From Tolypeutes matacus (lineage: Eukaryota; Chordata; Mammalia; Cingulata; Chlamyphoridae), in contig JAKSZT010053881.1 in the NCBI GenBank assembly GCA_026826555.1, positions 7,327,373 through 7,391,372 of the forward strand: DNA of 64,000 nucleotides. The letters are read 5' to 3'. The position numbers and the translations under genes are program-made. Below, piece by piece: positions 33,172-43,860 of the stretch. Within the stretch, counting starts at the first letter, position 1, and the number at the start of each line of letters is the position of its first letter. Below the pieces are notes generated by a model. The model ran no database searches, was not told the DNA's origin, and saw only the letters and a list, made by a program, of their open reading frames with translations.

Positions 33172-33306
33172 TTTCTTCTTCTCCTTCTCCTCCTCCTCCT
33201 CCTCCTCCTCCTTCTTCTTCTTCCCCTTCCCCTTCCCCTTCCCCTTCCCCTTCCTCTCCTCCTCCTCCTCCTTCACCTCCTCCTTCTTCTTCTTCATCCA
33301 CCTCCT
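33172..33306. repeat. Polypyrimidine/polypurine tract
   Basis: 33172-33274 is 103 uninterrupted pyrimidines: (CTT)n, (CCT)n and (CCCCTT)n blocks. It continues to 33306 with rare purines. Low-complexity open frames on both strands (Ser/Phe/Leu/Pro or Glu/Gly/Lys runs) come from this tract. Such tracts can form triplex H-DNA. Confidence 0.95.
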
Positions 33307-33479
33307 CCTTATCATCATCAAACACTGAATGAGCCCCTATTAGGTGCTGAGCACTGTTGGGAAGATGTGACACATGTTATGAGTTAAATGTGTGTGGAAC
33401 AGTAAAACGTGCTAGAGAAATTCAAGGGGCAACTGTGCCATCCTGTCTGGGGTGGGCTGGGAACTCTTTCTGGAAGGCA

Positions 33480-33650
33480 ATAATAATGGCCAGTGCTTTC
33501 ATGACACTTCCTATTTGCCAGGCATGGTATGTAAATCCATTTTGCATATTTGTAAAATGAGGCCCAGATATGCAGAATAACTTGCTTAAGTTCATACAGC
33601 TTGCAAGAGCTAGAGACAGGATTCAACCCAGGCAGTCACTTCCAGAGTGT
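33480..33650 (-). repeat. MIR SINE, antisense
   Basis: TCCTATTTGCCAGGCATGGT, GTAAAATGAGGCCCAGATA and GACAGGATTCAACCCAGGCA match antisense MIR. Confidence 0.8.
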
Positions 33651-33689
33651 CTGGGTTTGTGAACTGAGCCTTGAAAAATAGCTTGACAA

Positions 33690-33990
33690 TAATAAGTAAA
33701 TAAATGAATAAAGATGATGTTGATAGGAATAGTAACTATTATTTTTGAGTAACCACTATGTGCCAGGTAATTCACTTTAATACATTTTCATGTTTAATTC
33801 TCACAATAACCCTGTGGAGCAGGATTATGACTCATGCTTTGACAATGAGGAAACAAAAATTTAGAATTCGTCTTTTAACAAATGGTGAACAAACTTGACC
33901 AGGCACTTGCAGTTAGTAGGTAGCAAATCTGGGATTCAAACCCAGGTTGAACTGGCTCTCAAGTCAATGCTCTTTCTACTTGCTATTCTT
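33690..33990 (-). repeat. MIR SINE, antisense, long
   Basis: ACCACTATGTGCCAGGTAAT, TAATTCTCACAATAACCCTG, GACAATGAGGAAACAAAAAT and GGGATTCAAACCCAGGTTGA follow antisense MIR order. Confidence 0.88.
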
Positions 33991-34335
33991 GTCTGACATA
34001 GACAAGTACAAAGGAGAAAGGAGACCATTCCAGGCAGGTGTGGTGCTGGAGCTGTGTGTGGTATGGCAGGAACCAGAGGGAAAACTGTGCAGCTGGGGAT
34101 GTGTGTGTGTGTGTGTGTGTGTGCAGAGGTGTAATGGAAGGTAAAGCTTGAGAAATGCTACTGATATTCAAAACAACTCCTCCAACAGTCAAAGGAACTT
34201 TAGGCCTAAAGCATGGGGGTGTTTTAAAATAAAAGGTGATTTCTCCAAGCCCCTCTGATCCTCAGACATCACTTCTGCCAACTGCCCTAGGTTTGCTCTA
34301 AATCTCCTTAAGTTTGCCTTCTTGTCCCCCTGTTT
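33991..34335. other. Unique stretch with (GT)n
   Basis: No gene. Contains the dinucleotide run at 34101-34123. Confidence 0.4.
34101..34123. repeat. (GT)n microsatellite
   Basis: About 11 perfect GT units. Confidence 0.97.
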
Positions 34336-34480
34336 TCCAGCTTGCTTTAAGAGTAGGGTTGCCACAGTTAGCAAATGAAAACCCAGGACATCAGTTAAAT
34401 TAGATTTTCGGAAAAACAACAAATTATTTTTTCAGTATAAGTATGTCCCATGCAATATTTATCTGGCACCATATCTAAGA
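34336..34480 (+). mobile_element. Possible DNA transposon fragment
   Basis: GGGTTGCCACAGTTAGCAAA, ACCCAGGACATCAGTTAAAT and AGTATAAGTATGTCCCATGC resemble a common mammalian palindromic DNA element whose arms read in both directions. Only one arm is visible here. Family not assigned. Confidence 0.45.
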
Positions 34481-35624
34481 GGTCCGTGGAATGGCACATT
34501 CCCAGCCACCAGGCCTCACCAGACTCCAGGACCCAGTTCTGGTGACAGCTTAGTAAGCTGCATCTCCATATCTCAGGGAAGGTTCCCTCACCAGTGATGC
34601 TATATACTCTGTCCTCTGCTTGGCCACCCAGAGAAAGTCCTACCAGCCAGGCTTTACTTGCCCTACATTCATAATCCCACACCCCCAGTGACCAATCAGA
34701 TAAAGCAGTGTGGAGTAAAAACAGGCCTTGATGATATTTTGCCAACAATTGTCAGTAGATCTGCTGCCTTGAAATGCAGCATGTGTTCCTTATTTGGCTT
34801 TCCTTGATACCAGGGGGTCTCCTTGCAAATAAAGTATCACTGACTGCATTCACTGGGCCTACTTTTGAAACCTCTCTTTGGTTGCTATCCATGCCTCATC
34901 CTTGTCTGAACTTGGCATACCACCTTCAAAGGTGGGCAGGCTGCCAGACGAGCAGATGGCTGAGAACCTTGGCATGCCAGGAAACCATTAGGTTCATCAG
35001 TGTGAGCAACAGGGGGTAAGTTTCTATCTGTAAATGTGAAAACTAACAGCCTTTGCAGGGCAAGGGGCAGATGCCCTTTTGATCCAGGTGGGCTGAGCTT
35101 TCGGTCTCAGATGTAGTCTCTGCAAGCTACAAGTTTAGAGCTCTGCATGAGGGGATGACCTCAGGAGAAAGAGAGGTGGAGAGGAAGGGTCTGCTGAAAT
35201 TAAAAAGCTCCATTTCTACGTGGCTCAAGGGCTTCGAGGACCAGGACTGCTTGTGGGTGACAAGGTAGTGGATTCACCAGGAGCCTGCTTTCTATTTTTG
35301 TCAGGTAATCCCCTGTGGATAATCAGGAGAGTTGCCAAAGGATAGGCTGTGCTCTAGTTTCTTACTGGAGATCACCATTTCCCCCTCAAACCTGAATATT
35401 TTGGCATTTACTGGGCTGACAGACACAGACAGGTAGAATGAGAACAGCTTTTCTTTAATTGGTGGTGAGGATTAAAGAAGGCAGCAGGGAAAGGATAACA
35501 AATTTATTAGAAAGATATATATGTGCCTATTTTGTTTTCTTTTAATCTTCAGGATATTTTTTCCTGCTTAAACATGCTTGATCATTATGAAAACTTCAAA
35601 TAATACAGAAATGTGCATGAAAAT
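34481..35624. other. Unclassified stretch, no gene
   Basis: GC is a little higher at 34480-35350. AATAAAG near 34828 and a CAATCAGATAAAG stretch near 34694 could belong to an old LTR at about 34600-34900, but I cannot assign one. A 117-codon minus-strand frame at 34395-34748 has no recognised domain. Confidence 0.3.
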
Positions 35625-35980
35625 GGAGGGAAGTGGATGTGGCTCAAGCAACTGAGCTCCCAATTACCACATAGGAGGTCCCAGGTTTGGTTCCCGGTGC
35701 CTCCTAAAGAAGATGAGCAAGGCAGCGAGCTGATGTGACTGGCAGCCATGGCGAGCGATGCAACAAGATGACGCAACAAGAGACATGAGGAAAACATAAT
35801 AAAAGACACAACAAAGCAGGGAGCAGAGGTGGCTCAAGCGAGTAGGCACCTCCCTCCCACATTGGAGGTCCCAGGTTCGGTTCCTGGTGCCTTCTAAAAA
35901 GAAGACCAGCACACAACAAACAGACACAGCAAATGCAAAACAACAAGGAAGTGGGGAGAAATAAATAAGTGAAAAAGAAA
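35625..35980 (+). mobile_element. DAS-SINE homodimer
   Basis: Two similar tRNA-related monomers joined in tandem: the first at about 35625-35700 (AGTGGATGTGGCTCAAGCAA, GGTTTGGTTCCCGGTGCC), a linker with a repeated GCAACAAGATGACGCAACAAG motif up to about 35815, then a second at about 35818-35980 (GAGGTGGCTCAAGCGAGTAG, GGTTCGGTTCCTGGTGCC, GTGGGGAGAAATAAATAAG). The second half matches the lone SINE at 14682-14879. Minus-strand frames here are SINE shadows. Confidence 0.9.
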
Positions 35981-36063
35981 ATAGAAGTCTCTCCTAACCT
36001 AAATGCCTAAAAGATAATTATGTTAAAGAATTGTTTTATGTTCATGCACATATATATATTTTA

Positions 36064-36133
36064 GGAGGTAGTGGGAATTGAACGCAAGACCTTGTACATG
36101 CAAAACATGTGCTCAACCACTGAACTATATCCC
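36064..36133 (-). mobile_element. Single tRNA-Ala-like SINE monomer, antisense
   Basis: In reverse it reads almost like a tRNA-Ala(TGC): ATAGTTCAGTGGTTGAGCAC (box A region), an anticodon-loop TTTTGCATG, GCGTTCAATTCCCACTACC (box B region) and CTCC at the end. The acceptor stem is mispaired and there is no 3' discriminator context, so it is a SINE or tRNA pseudogene rather than a functional tRNA. Confidence 0.75.
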
Positions 36134-36138
36134 ATATA

Positions 36139-38069
36139 GATATTTTTCCTTGAATTGCAGGTGTCCACTTTGAAATCATAGTTTTCTTGTGATCAAACAA
36201 TCTAGTTCTTTTTCTCTTCATTGAAATATTCCCATAGAGGTATCGTCAATAAAAATATCTGTATTTGGTGAGAACTAATTTGTCATGCATGAATCTTTTG
36301 TTTACATCTAAACTGTGAAGTCTGTTTACATGTCCTCATAACCAATGAAATTGCTGAGCTCTCTTATTTCCAGTTACTGTGGTCACATCATCAATTTCAT
36401 GCCACACTGTGTAAAATGATTTTTATTTAGAAACATTGATGTTGTGGTTGATGTGTCATTAAATTTTCTTTTTTAAATGGTCAGCTGGGACCCTTTTCCT
36501 ATGTTGGTCTCTCAGCCATTGATGATGCCCAGGTCTTCTCTTGTCGGCCTCGGGTTCTGGTACAGATCTCTTTTTTAAGCTTCCGACCTATTTATCCAAA
36601 TGTGTGCTGGACATAAGGACTTGGATGTCTCATAAGCACCTCACATTGTTATATCACCATCTGAGCCAATCTTTCTTTTCTGTAAATACCAACAGGCAGT
36701 AGTAGTAGTGGTGGCAGGTAAGCATTCATTCCATTCTAGACCCTATATTTTATTTTTCCCATCTGAAAAACAGATATTGGAAAAAATACTGATATCTCCA
36801 ATGGTTATCAAAGAAATGTGGCCTAGCCTTCATTACTTTCCAGAGAGCTCCCATATTTGATTCTGAGTAGTGTTTGGTCTTGAAAATTACATAACTGGAA
36901 TGGCCACCCTGAGACAGAGTGGGGAGTGAACATCCATGCTTGAACGAGACTGACCTGTGTTCTGGTACTCAAGCATGGAAGGGACTAAGGGAAGACAAGG
37001 AACTGTCCAATACCAAACCAGGCATTTTACAATATTAAACTTTATCATATCAGCTTCTTTAATGTGAAAACAAAATTTCCACTGATTTTTTTCCAACTGG
37101 AAAATTTTCTTATTTATTAAACTCCTAAGTAGAGCAATTATTGACATATAGTTTCTTCATGCTTTTGACAGAAGAGTCTGAGAGGGAACTAGACATAACT
37201 TCAAAAGGAAAGTTGGAAGGAAACCCAAAACTGTGGCATGGAACAGGAAATAGGGAAAATTCTAAAACATGTCAGTAATGGAGAGAGATGTGAGGAACTG
37301 CTTTCATTTTGCATGTGGGGCAATAAAATGATGCTGGCAGGAGACAGTGCATTTTGCCAGCCCCATCAGAGTTAAGCAGACTTAATCAATCTCTTACATC
37401 TTAGTACATCTTTTCTTTTGTTCTTTCAGAGAAAAACTATCTTTTCTTTTGGTATTTCAGGTGATAAACATGAAATGGATATTTGAAGGCAAAATGTTTA
37501 TTTTGTTTATCATTTGATTATGTCCTTGAACTTTCTTGCAAGAGCAAAGTCTGAATACATATATACTGTGATTAATTTGGCACACCAGGTGTTTTCTGGC
37601 TTGTGAGAATGTATAAAATGAACATATTATTTCATTGCATCATAAAAATTCGCCTTATTTGGCATGATTAATCATTGTAGTCAGTGCCCACTAGATTTTT
37701 ATTAAAAGTGTAGTCTCTAAAAGAAGACTTTGCTTTTTAAAATTTCTTGTTCAATATTTGCTGTGTAGTCCAAAGACTCCTTGCCAATAGGCAGTGACCC
37801 ATTTAGAATAGTACTTACTAAGAGTATTTTTAAAAAAGGCCTCATTAAGAGCTTGGTCATTTAATATGCAATCCTAATAATGCCAGGACTAGCACTATTT
37901 TGGTGCAGAGTCGGTGCCCAGCAAATATTTGTACATTGAAAACTGCATTTTGATTCTGTGAGGTTCAATCTAGGAGGCACTTGTAACAATGTTTGTGGGG
38001 AGTTCTAACTTAATGCTTTTTAAAAAATGTATGCATATTTTATATAAAGAAAATACTGCATACAAAATT
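36139..38069. other. Unique AT-rich stretch, no gene
   Basis: 36540-36680 weakly resembles L2 (GTGTGCTGGACATAAGGACT, GGATGTCTCATAAGCACCTC). The rest shows no repeat. An 86-codon minus-strand frame at 36887-37147 has no domain. Confidence 0.35.
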
Positions 38070-38480
38070 CTTTTTTTAGTACAATTTTTTTTTAATTGAA
38101 GTATATCATTCATCCATGAACCTATATAAACATAAGTGTACGGTAAAAGTTGTGAACTTATGAAACTAACAGGCACATAATTATTTAGGGCTCCCATACA
38201 TCACCCCACCACCAACACTTTGCATTGTTGTGAAACAGTTGTTACAAACTATGAAAGAGCATCATCAAAATATTACTACTAACTATAGCCAATATCTTAC
38301 ATTTGGTATATTTTTCTCCCAATGCAACCAATTATTAACACTATTTGTTATAATGCATGAGAGAACATTCTTATATTTGTGCTGTTAACTACAGTCCATC
38401 CTCCACCACAGGATTCACTGTGTTATACAGTCCCATGCTTTGTACAATCCACTCCAAGTTGTACACATTCTTTTCTAAAG
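38070..38480 (-). mobile_element. L1 3' UTR fragment, antisense
   Basis: Antisense counterpart of the first L1's 3' UTR (about 3640-3990). TTGTACAATCC / GCATTGTTGTGAAACAGTTG / CAGTCCCATGCTTTGTACAA align in reverse order with that copy. The left end has a T-rich tail region. Confidence 0.85.
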
Positions 38481-40019
38481 AATGACCAGCTGTTTTCCTT
38501 CTACAATGAGGGAAAAAAAACTGAAGTGGGTTTTAGCTTTAGCCCAAGAAAATTTGCTTAGCAGTAATGCAGAAGCCCCAGAGAAGTTTATTAAATTTTA
38601 GATTGGTAACCTAAGAGGGTGTTGGTGAATCTCCTTTAGTGAAAGGACCACAAAAAAAAAAAAAAAAAAAAAAAAACCAAATCGCCCCAATTCCCTCTTT
38701 GGGATGGTCTAAATGAGATCTTCTCTACAGATAGTGATGAAAATAGATGGCTATGAAGACCATCTTATATCATCCTGAGACTGCGTCCGTCTTCATCTCG
38801 TTTGGGAAATCCCAAATCTTTTGAGGCCTGGAAGTGTCTGTCCAGCTGTTGGATCTGGAGGCAGAGCCTGTACGTCGTCTCCACTCTATTCTGTGAGTAG
38901 CTCTGACGAGCTCTCGCTCCTGGATGTCCACCCTCTCTTAGCAGATCCTTACTCTAGCTCTTCCAACACCCCTGAGCTCTCAGGGGAGGGAGAGTTCCTG
39001 TTGCCAGCATGTTGCTGTTTAAAGGTTTTCCAGGACTTAAGTGCAACCCCCAAGGTGTTGTTAAACACACAGCAGTAAGTGCAGCACTGGAGGGAGGCAG
39101 TGGGATTTAAGTTTCCTCTGAGACGATCACTTTCATTAAAGGAGCTCTCTTACCCAAGAAAAGAAAGAAGAGAGACAGTAAAGAACCAAATGTGGTTAAA
39201 TAAGATTAGTTACTGTGCAGTCTGCTTGCCAAGAATAGTTACAGAAATATCCGGAAATAATTTGGGGCACAAGGGGAGTAGGTCAAATAATTTAAAGTCC
39301 AGGTTTGTGATGCTGCATTTAATATGGTCCTTTGGGACCATATCCAGACCTCTTGGATCGACTCCTGTGAATGATATGTATCATTTCAGGAATATGGAAA
39401 AGCCAACATACAGATTAAAATGTCCTGATGCACTGGCAAGCACCCTAATAAGGAATAATATCTAGTAACTGGGGTGAGGGGTAAGAGCCTTGTATGGAAA
39501 GATGTTCATATTTGCTTAAAAGTAAGTTTCTGAATGGCTGGAGTGGGACAGAGTGAGTCTCTGTATTAGTCTCTATTAGTCCGTATGACCCTGGAGTGGG
39601 GATGACACAATAAATATAGAGAGAAAAATTAGGATTCTTTGATTTTGAAGGACAAGGAATAGCAGTAGGAGTGACATGAAGTCACCAATAAATCCTGGAA
39701 AAACAGGATCAATAGTCACACACTTGAAACTGGAATGAAGTAAATTTCTGTAGAAGGAAAGCAGTGAATGATAAGCATTGGATCCATAATCCCAAGAGAT
39801 GCAAATAGAAATAACTTTTTGAAGAGGCAAAGGTAAAGTTATGAATGGCAGGTTCATGAAAGCTAAGAAAAGGACGTATCGATGTTTGTGAGATTATATG
39901 TAAGCTCTGGGATGGAGGTCAGGGAGGATGGGCTGGGTCTCTGAGGACCAGGCCCCTGTTGCTATAGCTGTGGGATTTTGTTAAAAAAATGAAGAATGAT
40001 TCTCGTCTTCCTTTGTCTG
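38481..40019. other. Unclassified stretch, no proven gene
   Basis: Contains A25 at 38652-38676. Two open frames in the same frame abut at a TAA (38821-39078 and 39079-39465), described under findings. No protein family recognised. The rest is unique sequence. Confidence 0.3.
38652..38676. repeat. Poly(A) tract
   Basis: 25 consecutive A without an identifiable SINE or L1 body upstream. Confidence 0.95.
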
Positions 40020-40489
40020 ACTGATGAACTCCTGTTTATGTTTCACAACCCAGCTCGTGTCTCCTTTGGGAAACTGTCCCTCTTTCCTGTGTAGCTGTCC
40101 ATCTCTCCTCTTCTCAACTGCCTTCTCTCTTGCAGTTAGCCACCATGGCATGCAGACTGCATCCTCATTGTTTATCTCCCTCCTCTCTCCCTGGCTAGAC
40201 AGTAGACTCCCCTCTGTCGTTGGCATTGAGCATGTTCTAAAAGAGAATTCCAGCGTTCACAACATTTTTAAGCTAAATTCTCTTTTGAATTAGAATTTTC
40301 CCAGTCATTTTTGACTCAATACAGTGTTTGTATTTTCTGTTGAGTGAAACCATAACCTAGACAATAATTTTGTCCTTATTCTGATTAGAAAAGAAATAAA
40401 ACCTGTGACTTTTTTACTGACTTTGTGTAAAAGATGCCAAATGATTCCTCAATTTGTCCCTCTTTCTCCAATGTATCTATCTTTTAAAA
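40020..40489. other. Possible degraded L2 and unique DNA
   Basis: The pyrimidine-rich first part (40070-40220) resembles sense L2 upstream sequence. The rest shows nothing identifiable. Confidence 0.25.
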
Positions 40490-40915
40490 AAGTAGGCTGA
40501 GCTCTATCACCCTCTTCTGCCAAGCTTTAGCTGCTCCCCCTTATCATTAAGGACAAATTCCATAGCACGGAGCTCACGACCCCTCTGTCGTGACTCCCAC
40601 CTACCTCCCACGTCTTTTCTGCCACAGCATCCTCTGTGTACTGGTCGTTGGAAGCCATTTCTGCACTCTTGCCTTTTCTTTTTCCTTATCATGTGCCTGT
40701 TCTTTCTTCCTCCACCTCCCATTAGGGCTAAGTGAAAATGTCACCTCAACTGCCCCCCAAACCCTTCCACCTACCCACCCAGCCAGTGATTGTATTTCTA
40801 TATTTAGCATTATTTTTAAAAACGCCTCTTATGTCTTCTCCCCCATGAGACTAAGTCCGTTGAGACTTTGAAATCCCTAGCACAGTGCCTGCCACATAGC
40901 TGAAAACAATACATT
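40490..40915 (+). repeat. L2 LINE 3' region, sense
   Basis: ATTAAGGACAAATTCCATAG, pyrimidine-rich middle, then AGTCCGTTGAGACTTTGAAA and CTAGCACAGTGCCTGCCACA, the typical sense L2 terminus. Confidence 0.65.
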
Positions 40916-41439
40916 GGTGGTTGTTTTTCATCTCCTACCCCTTAGATATTTTTCAAAGATATAAGACCAAGAGTCCAAATTCTGCGAAGAAGAGGTTAAA
41001 AATATTACTTTGAAAACAGACTGCATATCTTCCAATTTCATTGCTCCTCAAGAGTGAGGGTGAAAAAGATGGAAATGTCTGTATTTAAAGGATGTTTCCA
41101 TAAATTATTCTGCGTAAAAGACACCTAGGAGCCCATTCAGTCAAAAGAACTCAGGCCATTCAGCCTTTGTTTTCACTGAGTTTTCAGTTATCTTGTCACA
41201 ACCTGGCACAAAATAATGCTAATTGGATGAGGCTTATCTAAGGACACCTTATTAAGAAACCAGAAAAGGATCTGGCAAGATATATAAGGTGAGGCAGAAG
41301 CCCTAGGAAAGGGAGAGAAAGAGTATCATTTGTTTGTCAGAAGAAACAGTTGACCCAGTCCTTAAGTACCAGATAAGAAAATGCAGGGCATTTATCTTCT
41401 AGGATGGCACAGTGTTTCCTGAGTCTGCCTCCCACTGCC
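40916..41439. other. Unique stretch
   Basis: No gene or repeat recognised. Confidence 0.4.
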
Positions 41440-41800
41440 AACAGAAGTAACTTTCATGTATTGAGTGTCCCCTATGTCCCAAGCACCCTGCCAGGGCCTG
41501 GGGAAACCAACATCATCTCTATTTTCAAGGCACTTGCAGTATGGTGGAGTCTTTACTACAGTAAAGTGAGTTCAGAGATATGAGAGAGGTACAGAGCAGA
41601 GCGGGTCCGAGAAGCCTTCATAAAAGACTCGGGTTGTATCTGAAGAATGAGTAGGTGTTTGCTGAGTCACTGGGAAAGCTTTCCTGGTGAAGGAACCAGC
41701 CCATGCAATGGCGTGGTAGAGTGAAACCCATGGTGAAATAGAGTACGTCATGATTGCTTTTATCATGCCATCTCATCTTCTGGTGCATAAACTTTGTGAT
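41440..41800 (-). repeat. L2 LINE 3' region, antisense
   Basis: GTATTGAGTGTCCCCTATGT, CAAGCACCCTGCCAGGGCCT, and TTTCCTGGTGAAGGAACCAG are antisense L2 blocks. Confidence 0.65.
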
Positions 41801-41961
41801 CGAATCCCTTTCACTGGTAGGGTATGACTGTGGATCTAAGCGTAGCTGACCACTTTTGGAAGCAGCTGAGCTACTTCGCACACCTTCCTTTGGAGGGATT
41901 GCCCACTCCTCATCAAGGCTAGAATCTTCTTAGACATACCCACTTTTACTAAATAGCACAC

Positions 41962-42194
41962 TTTTTTTTTTTTTTTTTTTGAGGTACTGGGGCCAGAGAT
42001 TGAACTGGGACCTCACATGTGGAAAGCTGGCACTCAACCACTGAGCTGCATTGGCTTCCTTGGGTTGGTTTTTTCATTTACTTGCTTGTTGTTTTTTGTT
42101 TGTTTGTTTGTTTTTAGGATGCACCGGGGACCAAACCCGGGACCTCCCATGTGGGAAGTGGGAGCTCAACCACTTGAGCCACATCCACTCCCTA
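41962..42194 (-). mobile_element. DAS-SINE heterodimer, antisense
   Basis: Read in reverse: monomer A (AGTGGATGTGGCTCAAGTGG, GGGTTTGGTCCCCGGTGC), an A/C-rich linker of AAAC units, then monomer B (CCAATGCAGCTCAGTGGTTG, CAGTTCAATCTCTGGCCCCA) and a poly(A) tail seen here as T19. Same A-linker-B order as 49724-49991 and 58386-58604. Flanking duplication is weak. Confidence 0.9.
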
Positions 42195-42195
42195 A

Positions 42196-43307
42196 GCATT
42201 CTTGTAAGCAAAAGTAGGACCGGGGCTGCCAAATAAAGGGGTTGATTCCCTCACAGAGAATCCTCACTAATGCTCTCTGAGCAAACCCAGCTACTGCCCA
42301 GTGCCACAGCAGTAGAGGGGGAGTGAATGCTGATGCTGTGTGTGATTTGAGACCTGCCTGGGCCCTCTTCAAGGAAGTTCTACTAATTGTTTTAGTTCTG
42401 TAGGTGCTTTATCCAGTTCACTTGCTCTGGAGACTTGAGGATGTCCTGGAGAACTTTTGATTTATGGCTGGGAACTTTGAATCAATCTGCTGTTCAGTTG
42501 TTTGTTTTTGGCAAACGACAGGCCCTTTAAATAGGCATAGAGAAGTAGGACTTTTCACTAGAGCAGTCCAAAAAAAAAAAAAAAAAAAAAAAAAACAACT
42601 AGGAAAGAGATTCAAAAGAAAAAGGGGGCTGGGCTCTAACAGGTTAGTATTTTGCCTCGTTGTGGCATCTTGTTTCCTCTTTTCTCCCTAGACTTCCCTT
42701 TCCTGGGTGCAGCAAATCAATACCACGGCAAGTTAATTACGAAAAGCTAAAAGGGTCTTTTCTCTTCTTTCCATAACATTTGGATAAAACATTTTCATTT
42801 ATGACTGCCTACCGGTGTTTCGTTTTATTATATAAATCTAGTGACAGTCATCTGTCAACTGGGATTAACTTTGATTCATGGCCAAGCACTCCAATAAATT
42901 CTGCTGATGAATTGTTCCTGATATGTTGAGTGAACAAGCTCCTTGTTGGGCTGGGCATGGTGCTTATTGGCTGAAGCTATGAATTCTCTACCCAGCACAT
43001 CCCGCAAATCTGGTTTAATCTGTGAAATGAGTGGAGAGCCAGGCTTGCAGACTAGCAGGGTGGCTTGGCTGCACATGATCTTGCAGGTTGTGCACTGAAA
43101 AACTCTAGGGGGAGCCAATTGCACATTTTATGATGTAAATGGTGCCCACTAGGGTTAATTAAATTGCAATCTTCTCTTTCTTATAGTTCATGTTCCACCT
43201 TTTAAGCCATAGCTTCCCTCACTTTTATCCCCCTTCTTCCTTCTCTACCCATTCCTGGGGCCAGTTGGGGGTTTACAGACTTGTACTTGAGTGTCAGCAT
43301 GTATAGT
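42196..43307. other. Repeat-poor stretch with a poly(A) tract
   Basis: A26 at 42570-42595 has no recognised element attached. 42780-43170 has the mixed composition and TTAATTAAATTG-type motifs of candidate conserved noncoding DNA. No gene. Confidence 0.35.
42570..42595. repeat. Poly(A) tract
   Basis: 26 consecutive A, no body recognised. Confidence 0.95.
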
Positions 43308-43640
43308 ATTGTATTTGTCAGGATAGGCTAGGTTATGCTGCAGTAACCAACCGCCTCAGAAACCCCGAGCCTTAAATTAACAAAGGTTTATTTCTTGTCC
43401 ATGAAAGACTGGCTGTGAGCTCCTCACCAAGTCATACTCAGGTCCAGGCTGAGAGAGAGGTCCGTTATTCCTCAAGCTCAAAGGTAAGGGAAAGGGGGTA
43501 TGGTGACCCACACAGTGGCTGTTAGAGCTTCTGTTTACATTTTGTTGGCCAAAGAAGTTTATATGGCTGTGCCTAACTTGAAAGGTGAGTGAGGGAACAT
43601 AGCCTTATCATATTCTCAAAAGAATGAGACCCAAAATATC
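43308..43640 (-). mobile_element. MLT1-like MaLR LTR, antisense
   Basis: GGATAGGCTAGGTTATGCTG, CAACAAAGG-like TTAACAAAGGTTTATTTCTT, GGTCCAGGCTGAGAGAGAGG and GTTGGCCAAAGAAGTTTATA follow the antisense order of the element seen in sense at 8120-8512. Confidence 0.65.
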
Positions 43641-43679
43641 TGTGAATAGTCCTAGTGATGTCGTCGTGGAGAGGAAGAG

Positions 43680-43860
43680 CGGATTCCTAGACTTTGAACT
43701 CAATCAGAGAGGGGTTCAAATCCTGGTTCTGCTTCTTATTAGATGTTTAATAACTTGAGAACAAGTTACACAATCTCCCTAGGCCCTGGTTTCCTCACCT
43801 GTATTATAGAGGTAATAGTATTTTCTTATGGGTGATGGTGGTACAACGTTGGTGATGTAG
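43680..43860 (+). repeat. MIR SINE, sense
   Basis: CTAGACTTTGAACTCAATCA, GGGTTCAAATCCTGGTTCTG and TTTCCTCACCTGTATTATAG match sense MIR. Confidence 0.8.

Noticed and set aside
33046..33387. Glu/Lys- or Leu/Phe-rich open frames
   Set aside because: Products of the polypyrimidine tract in several frames on both strands.
34395..34748. 117-codon minus-strand open frame
   Set aside because: No recognisable domain, starts within a probable DNA transposon fragment, no exon context.
35585..35946. Three minus-strand frames with a shared NLGPPMW-like peptide
   Set aside because: All derive from the antisense of SINE monomers. The same peptide recurs at 42051-42217, 49610-49876 and 58211-58540 for the same reason.
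36064..36133. Functional tRNA-Ala gene
   Set aside because: Acceptor stem mispairs and SINE-like continuation. It is a SINE monomer or pseudogene.
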